NCBI GenBank assembly: GCA_900544305.1
Contig: UQUV01000013.1
Span: forward strand, 1-64,000
Length of the DNA stretch: 64,000 nucleotides
DNA from: an uncultured Porphyromonadaceae bacterium
GTDB lineage: Bacteria; Bacteroidota; Bacteroidia; Bacteroidales; Muribaculaceae
Direction: 5' to 3'
Position numbers and translations under genes: made by a program
In this document: piece by piece, positions 33,976-43,208 of the stretch
Position numbering within the stretch: position 1 is the stretch's first letter
Layout of the letters: every line of letters starts with the position of its first letter
Notes under the pieces: model-generated
Database searches by the model: none
Told to the model about the DNA's origin: nothing
Seen by the model: the letters and a program-made list of their open reading frames with translations, nothing else

Positions 33976-35070
33976 TTAAATATGATAATTAATCGGATTT
34001 ATGTCTGTTTCAGCCATCACGACTGGCAGTTGCGGGAAGCGTTCGCGCAGGATGTCGCCGAAAATTTCCTTCGCACACTGTTCGCTTTCGTAGTGTCCGA
34101 TGTCGGCAAGCGCAATCTGTCTGGCAAAAGTGGTAAAGTCGTGATATTTAAGGTCCCCCGTGATGTAGATGTCGGCACCGGCAGCAATAGCGTCGCCGGT
34201 AAGGAAGGCACCGCTTCCGCCGCAAAGAGCCACGCGGCTCACCGTCTTTTCCTTGTCGCCCGAATAGCGGATTGCTTTCGTGCCGAACGCGGCCTGAAGC
34301 CGTTCCAGCAGTTTCCCGACGGTGGTCGGCTCAATTTCGCCCACAGCTCCCGAGCCGCTGTAGTGGTCGGCGTTTGCCAGAGGAATGACATCGTAGGCCG
34401 GTTCTTCGTAGGGGTGGGCCTTCAGCAGGGCACTGACGGCTTTCGCAGTCAGCCACGACGGGATGATGACTTCAACGCGCGTTTCCGCTTCGTGGTGCAC
34501 CGTTCCGCGCTCGCCCACATACGGGTTTGCGCCGTTCAGCGGACGGAAAGAGCCCGTGCCTTGAAGCGTATAGCTGCAAGAGTCGTAGTTGCCTATGCAG
34601 CCGGCTCCTGCGGCAAACAGTGCCTCTTCCACTGCTTGACGGTGAGAGTCGGGTACGAATGTCACAATTTTGGAAAGGCGTCCTTCCTGCGGTTGCAGTA
34701 CCCGTACAGAGGTCATGCCCAGTTTTTCCGCCATGTGGAACGACACACCGCCCCAAGCATTGTCCAAATTCGTGTGCGCCGCATAGATGGCCACTCCGTT
34801 TTGGATAGCTTTCATGAGGATTCTACCCGTTTCCGTAGCGGGAGAAATACATTTTACGCCTTTAAAAAGTAGGGGATGATGGGATATGATAAGGTTGCAG
34901 TCGCGCTCTATGGCTTCTTCCACCGACCCTTCGGTCACATCAAGCGTCAAGAGCACTCCCGTACAGTCCTTTGCCGAATCGCCTGCCTGCAGTCCTGCGT
35001 TGTCGTAGTCTTCCTGCAAAGCGCGAGGGGCAAATTCCTCAATCGCGTCTAAAATACAGCGAATTTTCAT
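33976..35070 (-). CDS. NIF3/YqfO-family dinuclear metal protein
   Basis: A 364-aa protein of the long NIF3 type: two NIF3 halves with metal-binding motifs SHHPLLF, AAHTNLDNA and DIGHYESE, and a PII-like insert (about 125-235, containing KIVTFVPDSHRQAVEEALFAAGAG). It forms hexamers with a two-metal site; a GTP cyclohydrolase-type or phosphatase activity has been suggested for relatives, but the role is open. Promoter-bearing tandem repeats lie just upstream. Confidence 0.9.
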   Translation of the reverse strand: MKIRCILDAIEEFAPRALQEDYDNAGLQAGDSAKDCTGVLLTLDVTEGSVEEAIERDCNLIISHHPLLFKGVKCISPATETGRILMKAIQNGVAIYAAHTNLDNAWGGVSFHMAEKLGMTSVRVLQPQEGRLSKIVTFVPDSHRQAVEEALFAAGAGCIGNYDSCSYTLQGTGSFRPLNGANPYVGERGTVHHEAETRVEVIIPSWLTAKAVSALLKAHPYEEPAYDVIPLANADHYSGSGAVGEIEPTTVGKLLERLQAAFGTKAIRYSGDKEKTVSRVALCGGSGAFLTGDAIAAGADIYITGDLKYHDFTTFARQIALADIGHYESEQCAKEIFGDILRERFPQLPVVMAETDINPINYHI

Positions 35071-35088
35071 TTATCACAATTTCGGGTA

Positions 35089-35096
35089 CAAAGATA
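35089..35096 (-). promoter_or_regulatory. Promoter box for the NIF3/zinc-ribbon operon
   Basis: TATCTTTG on the minus strand, at the edge of the tandem repeat array. Predicted start near 35084, about 14 nt before the ATG at 35070. Confidence 0.6.
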
Positions 35097-35275
35097 GTGC
35101 AAGTTGAGAGAAATACAAAATGAATTTATTCAATTTTGTATTTCCGAAACGCCGCCTATCTTATGAAAAGATGGTGCAAGCTGAGAGGAATGACAAAATG
35201 AATTTATTCAATTTTGTATTTCCGAAACGCCGCCTATCTTATGAAAAGATGGTGCAAGTTGAGTGAAAAGACAAA
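35091..35275. repeat. Tandem repeat, 77-78 bp unit, two copies plus a partial third
   Basis: Units start at about 35091, 35168 and 35246. They share CCGAAACGCCGCCTATCTTATGA and the start AAGATRGTGCAAG-TGAG with the array at 24059, but the middle is different (a GAATTTATTCAATTTTGTATT segment). As there, only the gene-proximal copy makes an intact TATCTTTG box. Confidence 0.85.
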
Positions 35276-35345
35276 TGAAAAACACAGTTTTTCTGTTTGA
35301 GATATGTGGGCGATAGCGTTTTTTTTATTTTTAGACAGATGAACA

Positions 35346-35475
35346 AAAGGACATACTTGGGTTATGGTTTAGAGGTTATAGGTTAGTGTTGTCGGCGGAT
35401 TTTCGTGGCAAATAGGGGAAATTATGTTCTTCTGTTCTCTGTCAGAAAAATATACTCTAACCTATAACCCCTAAC
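35346..35475. repeat. GGTTA-rich imperfect repeats forming a long-range inverted repeat
   Basis: GGTTATAGGTTAG at 35374-35386 is perfectly complementary to CTAACCTATAACC at 35457-35469, 70 nt apart. Both arms are extended by further GGTTA/TAACC words. The start AAAGGACATACTTGGGTTATGG (35346-35367, first part) also resembles 113-138 of this window. Confidence 0.5.
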
Positions 35476-35486
35476 CGCTAACCCTA

Positions 35487-35525
35487 TGAAAAAACTGCGC
35501 CGCGACTCGGTGGAGTGCGGCGCAG
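35487..35525 (-). terminator. Terminator of aspS
   Basis: CTGCGCCGC (35495-35503) pairs with 35517-35525. On the minus strand the hairpin is followed by TTTTTTC. Confidence 0.85.
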
Positions 35526-35549
35526 GGATATATTGACAGGAACGAAATG

Positions 35550-37307
35550 TTATTCCTTGATGTCGATAACGAGGTTAAGCTCGTCGAGCTGTTTCTGGTC
35601 GAGTGCTGCAGGAGCGTCGAGCATGACATCGCGTCCGCTGTTGTTTTTCGGGAATGCGATGCAGTCGCGGATAGAATCCAATCCGGCAAACAGCGATACC
35701 CAACGGTCGAGACCGTAAGCCAAACCTCCGTGAGGAGGTGCACCGAACTTGAAGGCGTTCATCAGGAAGCCGAATTGTTCCTGTGCCTTTTCCGGAGTGA
35801 AGCCGAGGATTTCGAACATCTTAGCCTGCAAAGCAGAGTCGTGGATACGGATAGAACCACCACCTACTTCAACACCGTTGATAACCATGTCGTAGGCATC
35901 GGCGCGTACGGCTGCCGGGTCAGTGTCGAGCAATGGAATATCTTCGTCTTTCGGGTGAGTGAACGGATGGTGCATAGCCATCAAGCGGCCTTCTTCTTCG
36001 CTCCATTCAAACATCGGGAAGTCAACCACCCAAAGGCAAGCGAATTTGTCCTTGTCGCGGAGTCCGAGCTGGCGTCCCATTTCAAGACGGAGTTCGCAAA
36101 GCTGTTTGCGGGTCTTCATAGCATCGTCGCCGCTGAGGATGAGGATAAGGTCGCCCGGTTTTGCACCGAAGGCTTCCTTCATCTGCTGGAGCACTTCCTG
36201 TGTATAGAACTTGTCGACGCTCGACTTCACGTTGCCGTCAGCTTCTACGCGGGCATAAACCATACCCTTAGCGCCGATTTGCGGACGTTTAACGAACTCA
36301 GTGAGCTGGTCGAGCTGCTTGCGAGTGTAGGTAGCTGCTCCTTCAGCACAGATACCGCCGATGTAAGCGGCATTGTCGAATACGGAGAAGCCGTGACCTT
36401 TCATGATGTCCATCAGTTCGACGAACTTCATGCCGAAACGCAAGTCTGGCTTGTCGCTTCCGTAATATTTCATGGCATCGGCCCACGGCATGCGGATGAA
36501 CGGTTCAGTCAGTTCAACGCCGCGCAATTCCTTGAACAGGTGTTTGGCCATGCCTTCAAATGTTTCGATGATGTCTTCCTGCTCAACGAAGCTCATTTCG
36601 CAGTCGATTTGCGTAAATTCCGGCTGACGGTCGGCGCGGAGGTCTTCGTCGCGGAAACATTTCACGATTTGGAAATAGCGGTCGAAGCCCGACACCATCA
36701 GCAACTGCTTCAGCGTTTGCGGTGATTGAGGAAGAGCGTAGAACTGTCCCGGGTTCATGCGCGACGGAACAACGAAGTCGCGTGCGCCTTCCGGAGTAGA
36801 ACCGATGAGCATCGGAGTTTCCACTTCGAGGAAGCCCTTGCTGTCGAGGTAACGGCGCACTTCCATTGTCATCTTGTGGCGCAGTTCGAGGTTCTTGCGG
36901 ACTGCTGTACGGCGAAGGTCGAGGTAACGGTATTTCATGCGCAAGTCGTCGCCGCCGTCAGTGTTGTCTTCAATTGTAAACGGCGGAATTTCGCTCTTGT
37001 TGAGCACTTTCAGCTCGCTTGCAATGATTTCGATTTCACCCGTCGGGATGTTTGCGTTTTTGCTCGAACGTTCGGAAACCGTACCGGTAACCTGAATCAC
37101 AAATTCACGTCCGAGATGGTTGGCAGCCTCACACAACTCGGCGTTTACCTCGTTGTTGAACACGAGCTGAGTAATGCCGTAGCGGTCGCGGAGGTCGACG
37201 AAAGTCATACCGCCCATTTTACGCGTACGTTGTACCCAACCTGCCAATGTAACAACTTCACCAGCATTTGCCAGACGAAGTTCTCCACAAGTTTTCGTTC
37301 TATACAT
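35550..37307 (-). CDS. aspS: Aspartyl-tRNA synthetase
   Basis: A 585-aa bacterial-type class II synthetase that charges tRNA-Asp. It has the N-terminal OB fold (CGELRLANAGEVVTLAGWVQRTRKMGGMTFVDLRDRYG region), motif 2 (CFRDEDLRADRQPEFTQID), the bacterial GAD insert (about 290-410) and motif 3 (GLAYGLDRWVSLFAG). Length is standard. The ATG at 37307 (MYRTKTCGEL) is preferred over an in-frame codon at 37337 because family members begin just before this strand. A TAATTTTG box upstream gives a leader of about 60 nt. Confidence 0.95.
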   Translation of the reverse strand: MYRTKTCGELRLANAGEVVTLAGWVQRTRKMGGMTFVDLRDRYGITQLVFNNEVNAELCEAANHLGREFVIQVTGTVSERSSKNANIPTGEIEIIASELKVLNKSEIPPFTIEDNTDGGDDLRMKYRYLDLRRTAVRKNLELRHKMTMEVRRYLDSKGFLEVETPMLIGSTPEGARDFVVPSRMNPGQFYALPQSPQTLKQLLMVSGFDRYFQIVKCFRDEDLRADRQPEFTQIDCEMSFVEQEDIIETFEGMAKHLFKELRGVELTEPFIRMPWADAMKYYGSDKPDLRFGMKFVELMDIMKGHGFSVFDNAAYIGGICAEGAATYTRKQLDQLTEFVKRPQIGAKGMVYARVEADGNVKSSVDKFYTQEVLQQMKEAFGAKPGDLILILSGDDAMKTRKQLCELRLEMGRQLGLRDKDKFACLWVVDFPMFEWSEEEGRLMAMHHPFTHPKDEDIPLLDTDPAAVRADAYDMVINGVEVGGGSIRIHDSALQAKMFEILGFTPEKAQEQFGFLMNAFKFGAPPHGGLAYGLDRWVSLFAGLDSIRDCIAFPKNNSGRDVMLDAPAALDQKQLDELNLVIDIKE

Positions 37308-37370
37308 ACTATTTGAGTTTAGATAATTTTTCAACATTCAGCCCAATTAGGGCAATATCGTAACATTCTG

Positions 37371-37378
37371 CAAAATTA
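37371..37378 (-). promoter_or_regulatory. Promoter box for aspS
   Basis: TAATTTTG on the minus strand fits TAnnTTTG. Predicted start near 37366. Confidence 0.5.
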
Positions 37379-37464
37379 GTATATTCAGCCGAAAAACAGC
37401 AAAGTTTCACCGCAAAGTTTTCTTCCGCCTTTCTATCATTGGGAAAACCTTTCGGGAAGGCTGA

Positions 37465-38811
37465 TTAAAACGCCTGGCGGAGGAGGCGGGGAGCCATCAG
37501 TGACTGGGCGGCGGAGCGGGTGAAAAGATAGGCGATGAAGGAAATCCAGAGAATGTTGTTCGGGTCGGCAAGAAATCCGTCGGGCGAGAGAAGCGACAAG
37601 CCGTAGTAGAGTCCGAAAAAGGCAATCGTGGCGGAGAGCAGGGCGATGAGCATTTGGCGTGTGGCGGTCAGGCCGATATAGACGCCGTCCCAAATGAATG
37701 CCCCCATGCCGGCAACAGGGATGACCACGCTCCACCAGCGGTAGTCGGCGGCGTGTTGCACTACGTTGCGGTCGTCGGTGAGCAGTGCCATGATTTCATT
37801 GCCTGCCAGTCCGTAGGCAAGGGCGAATACGGCCATGACAACCGTACCCCACAGAAACAGGCCGCGGATGCAGCGCCAGAGTTCGGTGGCATTGCGTTCG
37901 CCCGTATATCGTCCGGCAAGGGCTTCACCGGCAAAGGCAAAGCCGTCCATGAAATAGGAATACAGCACGAAGAGCTGCATAATCAGCGCATTGACGGCCA
38001 GCGTGAGGTCGCCGCTCCGTGCTCCTGCCGATGTGAAAAACAGTGTGACAAGCATCAGGCAGAGGCTGCGCAGAAAGATGTCGCGGTTGACGGTGAAGAA
38101 TTTCCCCATATTCGGCAAATCGAGTGTCTGCATCCATGCCGCGCTCTTTTTATCGGAATCCGACTGCGGAAGGCAGATGCCGTGGCGGCGTATCAGCCGG
38201 GCCATCATGAACAGCGAAAGCAGCAGTCCTCCCCATTGCGACACGAGCGTACCTACGGCAACGCCGCGGAATCCCATGTCGAGCAGAAACACGCATGCCA
38301 GGCTTGCCGTGATGTTGAGGATGTTGACGAAAATCGAAACCGTCATCGGATAGACGGAGTTCTGCATTCCCAGAAACCAGCCCGACAGGCTCATGGTGGC
38401 AAGCATGGCCGGTGCGCCCCAGACGCAGATGTAGAAATAACTCCGCGCCAGTTCCGTCACTTCCGCGCTCGGGCCTATGGCAAGAAGCAGCAGCCATTGC
38501 AGCGGAAACTGCAAGGCGATGATGGCGAGTCCCAGCAGGGTGCCCAATGTGGCGGCACGTACCAGAACACGAAAAGCCTCCGCCGTGTCGCCACGTCCGA
38601 AGGCTTGTGCCGTCATTCCGCTTGTCCCCATCCGGAGAAAGCCGAAATTCCAGTATGTGAGGTTGAACATCATCGCTCCTATGGCAATCGCACCGATAAA
38701 GGCCGTAGCTCCCAGATGCCCGGCAATGGTAAGGTCCATCAGTCCGAGCAGCGGCACCACTATGTTGGAAACGATAGAGGGCAGGGCAAGCTGCAGGATG
38801 CGTCGGTTCAT
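37465..38811 (-). CDS. MATE-family efflux transporter (DinF-like)
   Basis: A 448-aa, 12-span inner-membrane protein: RILQLALPSIVSNIVVPLLGLMDLTIAGHLG start, GTSGMTAQAFGRGD, and the C-half RYTGERN and WDGVYIGLTATRQM motifs that fit the DinF branch of MATE. It follows the SulP gene by 3 nt, so the two are transcribed together. The substrate is unknown. It belongs to a different branch from the MATE gene at 17482. Confidence 0.9.
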   Translation of the reverse strand: MNRRILQLALPSIVSNIVVPLLGLMDLTIAGHLGATAFIGAIAIGAMMFNLTYWNFGFLRMGTSGMTAQAFGRGDTAEAFRVLVRAATLGTLLGLAIIALQFPLQWLLLLAIGPSAEVTELARSYFYICVWGAPAMLATMSLSGWFLGMQNSVYPMTVSIFVNILNITASLACVFLLDMGFRGVAVGTLVSQWGGLLLSLFMMARLIRRHGICLPQSDSDKKSAAWMQTLDLPNMGKFFTVNRDIFLRSLCLMLVTLFFTSAGARSGDLTLAVNALIMQLFVLYSYFMDGFAFAGEALAGRYTGERNATELWRCIRGLFLWGTVVMAVFALAYGLAGNEIMALLTDDRNVVQHAADYRWWSVVIPVAGMGAFIWDGVYIGLTATRQMLIALLSATIAFFGLYYGLSLLSPDGFLADPNNILWISFIAYLFTRSAAQSLMAPRLLRQAF

Positions 38812-38814
38812 GCG

Positions 38815-40509
38815 TTATTCTTTTTCGCCGCGGGCAATCTTGTTGGCCATTACCACGGCTTTGGTGATGTGGTCGCAAACGTGGTCCTTGCCAATCATGT
38901 CTTCGATGTTGGCACGTTCAAGCACGGCATGCACGTTCGGATTGACACCCGAAAGCACGATGTGGATGCCTTCCTTCTGCGACGACTGGATAAGGATTTC
39001 CAAGTTGTGGATAGCCGTAGAGTCGATAAACGGCACCTTGCGCATACGCAGGATGCGGACTTTCGGCTTGTCGCCCATCGAGCGCATCATTTCGTCGAAT
39101 TTCGTAGCCACACCGAAGAAGAACGGACCGTCGATTTCGTAAACTTCTACGCCCTTTTCAAGGTCGAGCACCTCGTGGGTTGTCACTTCAGCGCCTTCGG
39201 CAATGTCGATTTGCTCGCCGATATGGCGGATTTGCGTATTTTCCATCACACGGCGCAGGAAGAGCAGGATGGCCAGCAGCAGACCGATTTCGATGGCAAT
39301 CGTGAGGTCGAAAATTACGGTAAGCACAAAAGTCACAATCATGACTGTAACGTCGGATTTCGGAGTCTTGAGGATTGCCTTCACCGTGCGCCAGCCGCTC
39401 ATGTTGTAGGATACCATAATCAGTACGCCTGCCAGACAAGCCATAGGAACGAGGTTGATTAGCGGCATCATGAACAGGAATATCAGCAGCAGGACAATGG
39501 CATGGATAATGCCGGCCACCGGTGTGCGTCCGCCGTTGCTGATGTTGGTCATCGTACGTGCGATGGCACCCGTAACAGGAATACCGCCGAAGAACGGCAC
39601 TACAATGTTGGCGATACCCTGTCCGATTAGCTCCGTGTTGGAGTTGGTTGTCGTACTGGTAGCACCGTCGGCAACTGTAGCCGACAGCAGTGATTCGATG
39701 GCACCCAGCATGGCGATGGTGAACGCCGACGGCAGCAGCGCATTGATAGTTTCAATGTTGATGCCGATGGAGTGCGGTGTCGGAATGGTGCCCGACAGGT
39801 TGGTGAAGCGGTCGCCGATGGTTTCAATGCCGGTCAGACCGAAATGTTCGCGCAGCACATAGACTACGGCTGTCACCACTACGATGGCAATCAGTGCACC
39901 CGGCAGACGCTTGGAGATGTAGGGCATGCCGGCGATGATAACCAGTGATACAAGACCGACAACGAGCGTTGGCCAGTGCATGGTGCCGAAGTGGCTGATA
40001 TACACGCCCCATTTTGAAATGAAGTCCGACGGAAGTGCTCCTGTCTGGAGTCCGAAAAAGTCGGTAATCTGTGTGGAGAATATCGTGACGGCGATACCCG
40101 AGGTAAAGCCGATGACAATCGGATAGGGAATAAACTTGATGACCGTTCCCAGGCGGAAAAGTCCGAGAAAGACGAGAATCAGTCCGGCAAGGAAAGTGGC
40201 AATGGCAAGTCCTGTCAGTCCGAACTGCTGGATAATGCCGTAGATAATGACGATGAATGCGCCCGTAGGGCCGCCGATCTGCACCGTGCTGCCGCCAAGT
40301 GCCGACACAAGGAAACCGCCGATGACGGCAGTGATGAGGCCGACTGTCGGAGTAACGCCCGAAGCGATACCGAATGCCACGGCAAGCGGCAATGCCACAA
40401 TACCGACCACGATGCCGGCAATCAAATCATCCTTGAAACGCGCTGCGTTGTAATTCTTCAGAGTCGAAAGCAATTTCGGCTTGAAATCAACTTTTGATAG
40501 AATTTCCAT
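38815..40509 (-). CDS. SulP-family anion transporter with STAS domain
   Basis: A 564-aa protein with about 12-14 membrane segments and SulP motifs (DLIAGIVVGIVALPLAVAFGIASGV, GGTVQIGGPTGAF-type loop, GMPYISKRLPGALIAIV, TATVADGATSTTTNSNTELIGQGIANI, PVTGAIARTMTNISNGGRTPVAGI) followed by a cytoplasmic STAS domain (about 440-550; LRMRKVPFIDSTAIHNLE). It carries sulfate, bicarbonate or another anion, probably with Na+ or H+. A leader of about 98 nt precedes the ATG if the TACCTTTG box at 40612 is used. Confidence 0.9.
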   Translation of the reverse strand: MEILSKVDFKPKLLSTLKNYNAARFKDDLIAGIVVGIVALPLAVAFGIASGVTPTVGLITAVIGGFLVSALGGSTVQIGGPTGAFIVIIYGIIQQFGLTGLAIATFLAGLILVFLGLFRLGTVIKFIPYPIVIGFTSGIAVTIFSTQITDFFGLQTGALPSDFISKWGVYISHFGTMHWPTLVVGLVSLVIIAGMPYISKRLPGALIAIVVVTAVVYVLREHFGLTGIETIGDRFTNLSGTIPTPHSIGINIETINALLPSAFTIAMLGAIESLLSATVADGATSTTTNSNTELIGQGIANIVVPFFGGIPVTGAIARTMTNISNGGRTPVAGIIHAIVLLLIFLFMMPLINLVPMACLAGVLIMVSYNMSGWRTVKAILKTPKSDVTVMIVTFVLTVIFDLTIAIEIGLLLAILLFLRRVMENTQIRHIGEQIDIAEGAEVTTHEVLDLEKGVEVYEIDGPFFFGVATKFDEMMRSMGDKPKVRILRMRKVPFIDSTAIHNLEILIQSSQKEGIHIVLSGVNPNVHAVLERANIEDMIGKDHVCDHITKAVVMANKIARGEKE

Positions 40510-40611
40510 TTAATTAAAAACCTGTAGTTACAATCATTTTACCTGTAGGCAAACGCCTGTTCACTAAACCCAAAACGGTCCTTTGTGGTGGATTGGGGCT
40601 AAAAGAAAGCG

Positions 40612-40619
40612 CAAAGGTA
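40612..40619 (-). promoter_or_regulatory. Promoter box for the SulP-MATE operon
   Basis: TACCTTTG on the minus strand; predicted start near 40607. The -33 element is not clear. Confidence 0.55.
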
Positions 40620-40707
40620 TAAATTTTTTTTAAAACAATTAACAAATTTTGGATGAGAAAATTGTCGGTTGTCATATCTTGTCCGTCGGAAGGTTGGATA
40701 GAATGAG

Positions 40708-40752
40708 AAACCGGCATTATTCCTGCCATTGAAACAGGGATAATGCCGGTTT
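40708..40752 (-). terminator. Terminator of the export operon
   Basis: An 18-bp stem (40708-40725 with 40735-40752, one G-T pair) around a 9-nt loop, 18 nt past the stop of the last permease gene. Confidence 0.75.
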
Positions 40753-40769
40753 AATTCGGTTGCGCCGGA

Positions 40770-41972
40770 CTATTGCGCTTTTTCTGGCGAATATTGGCGG
40801 ACGTGGTGTCCTACTGAAGCCTTGTTGATAAACAGGGCGATGAAGAAGTAGCCGATGGCGTTCAGCCACAGCATCATGTATTCGTGGTTGACATCGCCGA
40901 GCGAAGCTCCGTTGGCGTTCATGCGTACAAATGCCTGCATGGCCCAGGTTGACGGGCAGCATGCGCTGACAAAGCGGTAGAGGGGACTCATGTCGTAGAG
41001 CGGCCAGGGAATGCCTGAAAGGAACAGGAAGATGACCGAGGTTACGACTATCAGCACAAACGACGTTTCGCGTTCGCGTACGATGACCTGCAATGTCATT
41101 CCGAAGAATACGGCGGCAAACAGATAGGGCACGCAGAGGAGAACCACTTCAAACAGGTTGGCATACTGTGGATAGCTGAAGAATTTCGGTACGAAATAGA
41201 GCAGATAAACCAGTTGGCCGAGATATAGGATGATGAAAGCCATTGCCTTTCCGAGCATACGGCTGACGGCTCCTGAATTCCGAGTATCGTAGGGGTCCAC
41301 GTCTCCGTAGCGGCGACGGCGTTCGTAGATGGCGCCGCCCATCATGCAGACGGAAAGAATGATGGTCTGCTGCACGATAAGGATAAGGATGGCCGGAAGC
41401 AGGAAGGTGGCGAAGCCTTGTTCGGGATTACCCAAAGCAAAATAGGTGCTGGATACTGTCGGCGGCACTTTCGGCGCGTCGGCTCCGAGACTGTACATCT
41501 TTTCAATGCGGATATCCGAGCCGAGGTCCATGGTCGATTCGGTCAGGGCTACGAGCAGCGACTTGTAGCGGATGAGCAGCGACATGTCGCAGTAGAGGCT
41601 CACGGTGCCCTGTTCGCCTCTGACGATGTTGCGGTCGAAATCGCGGTCGATGTGCACGATGCCGTAGCAGCGTTTTTCGGCCACCCAGCGTTTCGCTTCT
41701 TCCATGTCGGCGGCATAGCCGGCTACCATGGCCGATTCCGAGGCGTCGATTTTGCGTGCCAGTTCGCGGCTTTTTACCGAGCGACTGTCGTCGACAATCG
41801 CTACCGGCACGTCGCGGGTCAGCTCCGGATTATAGATGAGCGCGTAGACAATCGGATAGAGCAGCGGCACGAGGAAAAGGAATATCAGCAGACCCTTGTC
41901 CTTGATAACGAACTTGAATTCGTTCTTGAATGCTCTGTATATGTCGAAATAAAATTTTTTCAGACGTTTCAT
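40770..41972 (-). CDS. ABC-2-type permease, second subunit of the export operon
   Basis: A 400-aa protein with the ABC-2 membrane layout: one N-terminal span (FVIKDKGLLIFLFLVPLLYPIVYALIYN), a large periplasmic domain (about 55-180) and five C-terminal spans (containing YERRRRYGDVDPYDTRN and FLFLSGIPWPLYDMSPLYRFVSACCPSTWAMQAFVRMNANG). It resembles YhhJ/YbhR-type drug or lipid exporters. It is last in a TolC-HlyD-permease-permease operon that has no ATPase gene. Confidence 0.85.
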   Translation of the reverse strand: MKRLKKFYFDIYRAFKNEFKFVIKDKGLLIFLFLVPLLYPIVYALIYNPELTRDVPVAIVDDSRSVKSRELARKIDASESAMVAGYAADMEEAKRWVAEKRCYGIVHIDRDFDRNIVRGEQGTVSLYCDMSLLIRYKSLLVALTESTMDLGSDIRIEKMYSLGADAPKVPPTVSSTYFALGNPEQGFATFLLPAILILIVQQTIILSVCMMGGAIYERRRRYGDVDPYDTRNSGAVSRMLGKAMAFIILYLGQLVYLLYFVPKFFSYPQYANLFEVVLLCVPYLFAAVFFGMTLQVIVRERETSFVLIVVTSVIFLFLSGIPWPLYDMSPLYRFVSACCPSTWAMQAFVRMNANGASLGDVNHEYMMLWLNAIGYFFIALFINKASVGHHVRQYSPEKAQ

Positions 41973-41984
41973 GCGATAGGGGTA

Positions 41985-43151
41985 TTAAGGCACATAAACC
42001 GGATTCATGTTGGCTTTCTTCATGCGTTTCAGTACCAGTGCCGGAAGCAGCAGGAATGCGAGCAGGGCGGCATAGTAGAGGCGGGAATAATAAAGCGGAA
42101 ATCCGTTGAGTGCCTGGTCCACGTAAATCAAAAAGTAGTAGCGCACCGGGAGAATGTAGGCGAATATGGCAATCGGACTGTACATATCCTCCAACGGAAA
42201 CGAGAAGGCTCCGACGGAGAACGAGAGGATGCCGACAAGTGAGGCGATACTCAGACCTAAACGGAGGTTAGGCATAATGCCGGCTATCACCACTCCGAAT
42301 GCCTGGTTGGCCATCACGAACAGAATCATTGCGCCGATCATGTTCCACGGGTTGCAGTTGAGCGGGAATCCATAGTAGCCGTAGAGAATGGACTGCATAA
42401 GGAATCCTACGGACGCAAAAATGAGCGTCTGCGGCAGCAGTTTGCCGAGCAGGGCTACATACATCGAGCCGTCGGCCGTTTTTATCCACTCGCGTGAAGT
42501 GCCCATCTTTTCTTCGTGGCAGATGCTGAATATGGTGACGAGCAGTATCATCAGGGCCAGCGCACAGAGTGCAAACGAGTTGACCAGATAAATGGCATAG
42601 TTTGTCCACGGGTTGTGCACCGGATTCGTCAGCAGTTGAACCGGTTGCAGCAGGTCCATCGCTTGTTTTTCGGTGGCTCCCGAACTTACCAGATAGGCTT
42701 TGACGATGGAAGCCGAAGTAAGCGTGGAGGTGGTGCGCAGACTGCGGTAGAGCAGTGAGCCGGGAACGTAGAACGTGCTGTTCGTATAGTAGGCAATCTG
42801 AGGTTCCCGTCCCGCCATTGCATCGCGCATGAAGTTGTGCGGAATGATGAAGAAACCGTAGATTTCCCCTTTCTGCATCAGTTCGTAGGCTTCGACGTAG
42901 CTGTTCACCTTGTGGTTGAGGTCCACTTCCACCGAACTGTTGAGGGTGCGTACCACTTCGCGCGAAGCCGTGGAATTGTCAAGGTCGACAATCGCAGTCG
43001 GGATGTGGTTCGGCAGGCCGTTTTTCATCAGTCCGAGCAGAAAGAAGGTCACGAACAGCGGGATGACTACCATCGCGAAGATGTATAGCCGCCGTTCCGT
43101 GAGCTTGCGCACGCCGCGTTTGATTGAGTTTATAAATGCAGTTTTAAACAT
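41985..43151 (-). CDS. ABC-2-type permease, first subunit of the export operon
   Basis: A 388-aa protein of the same layout as the next gene: N-terminal span (LYIFAMVVIPLFVTFFLLGLM), periplasmic domain (about 40-185) and C-terminal spans with NQAFGVVIAGIMPNLRLG and FPLEDMYSPIAIFAYILPVRYYFLIYVDQALNG. The two permeases probably form a heterodimer in the inner membrane that hands substrate to the HlyD/TolC pair. 12 nt separates it from the following gene. Confidence 0.85.
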   Translation of the reverse strand: MFKTAFINSIKRGVRKLTERRLYIFAMVVIPLFVTFFLLGLMKNGLPNHIPTAIVDLDNSTASREVVRTLNSSVEVDLNHKVNSYVEAYELMQKGEIYGFFIIPHNFMRDAMAGREPQIAYYTNSTFYVPGSLLYRSLRTTSTLTSASIVKAYLVSSGATEKQAMDLLQPVQLLTNPVHNPWTNYAIYLVNSFALCALALMILLVTIFSICHEEKMGTSREWIKTADGSMYVALLGKLLPQTLIFASVGFLMQSILYGYYGFPLNCNPWNMIGAMILFVMANQAFGVVIAGIMPNLRLGLSIASLVGILSFSVGAFSFPLEDMYSPIAIFAYILPVRYYFLIYVDQALNGFPLYYSRLYYAALLAFLLLPALVLKRMKKANMNPVYVP

Positions 43152-43208
43152 AATTTCAAAAAGACAAAATGGTGAAAAAGGGAGGCGGAACGTTTGTTCC
43201 GCAACCGT

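Noticed and set aside
37654..39462. A 602-codon open frame on the plus strand
   Set aside because: It is antisense to the MATE and SulP genes, rich in His, Gln and Arg with no domain, and arises from their codon use.
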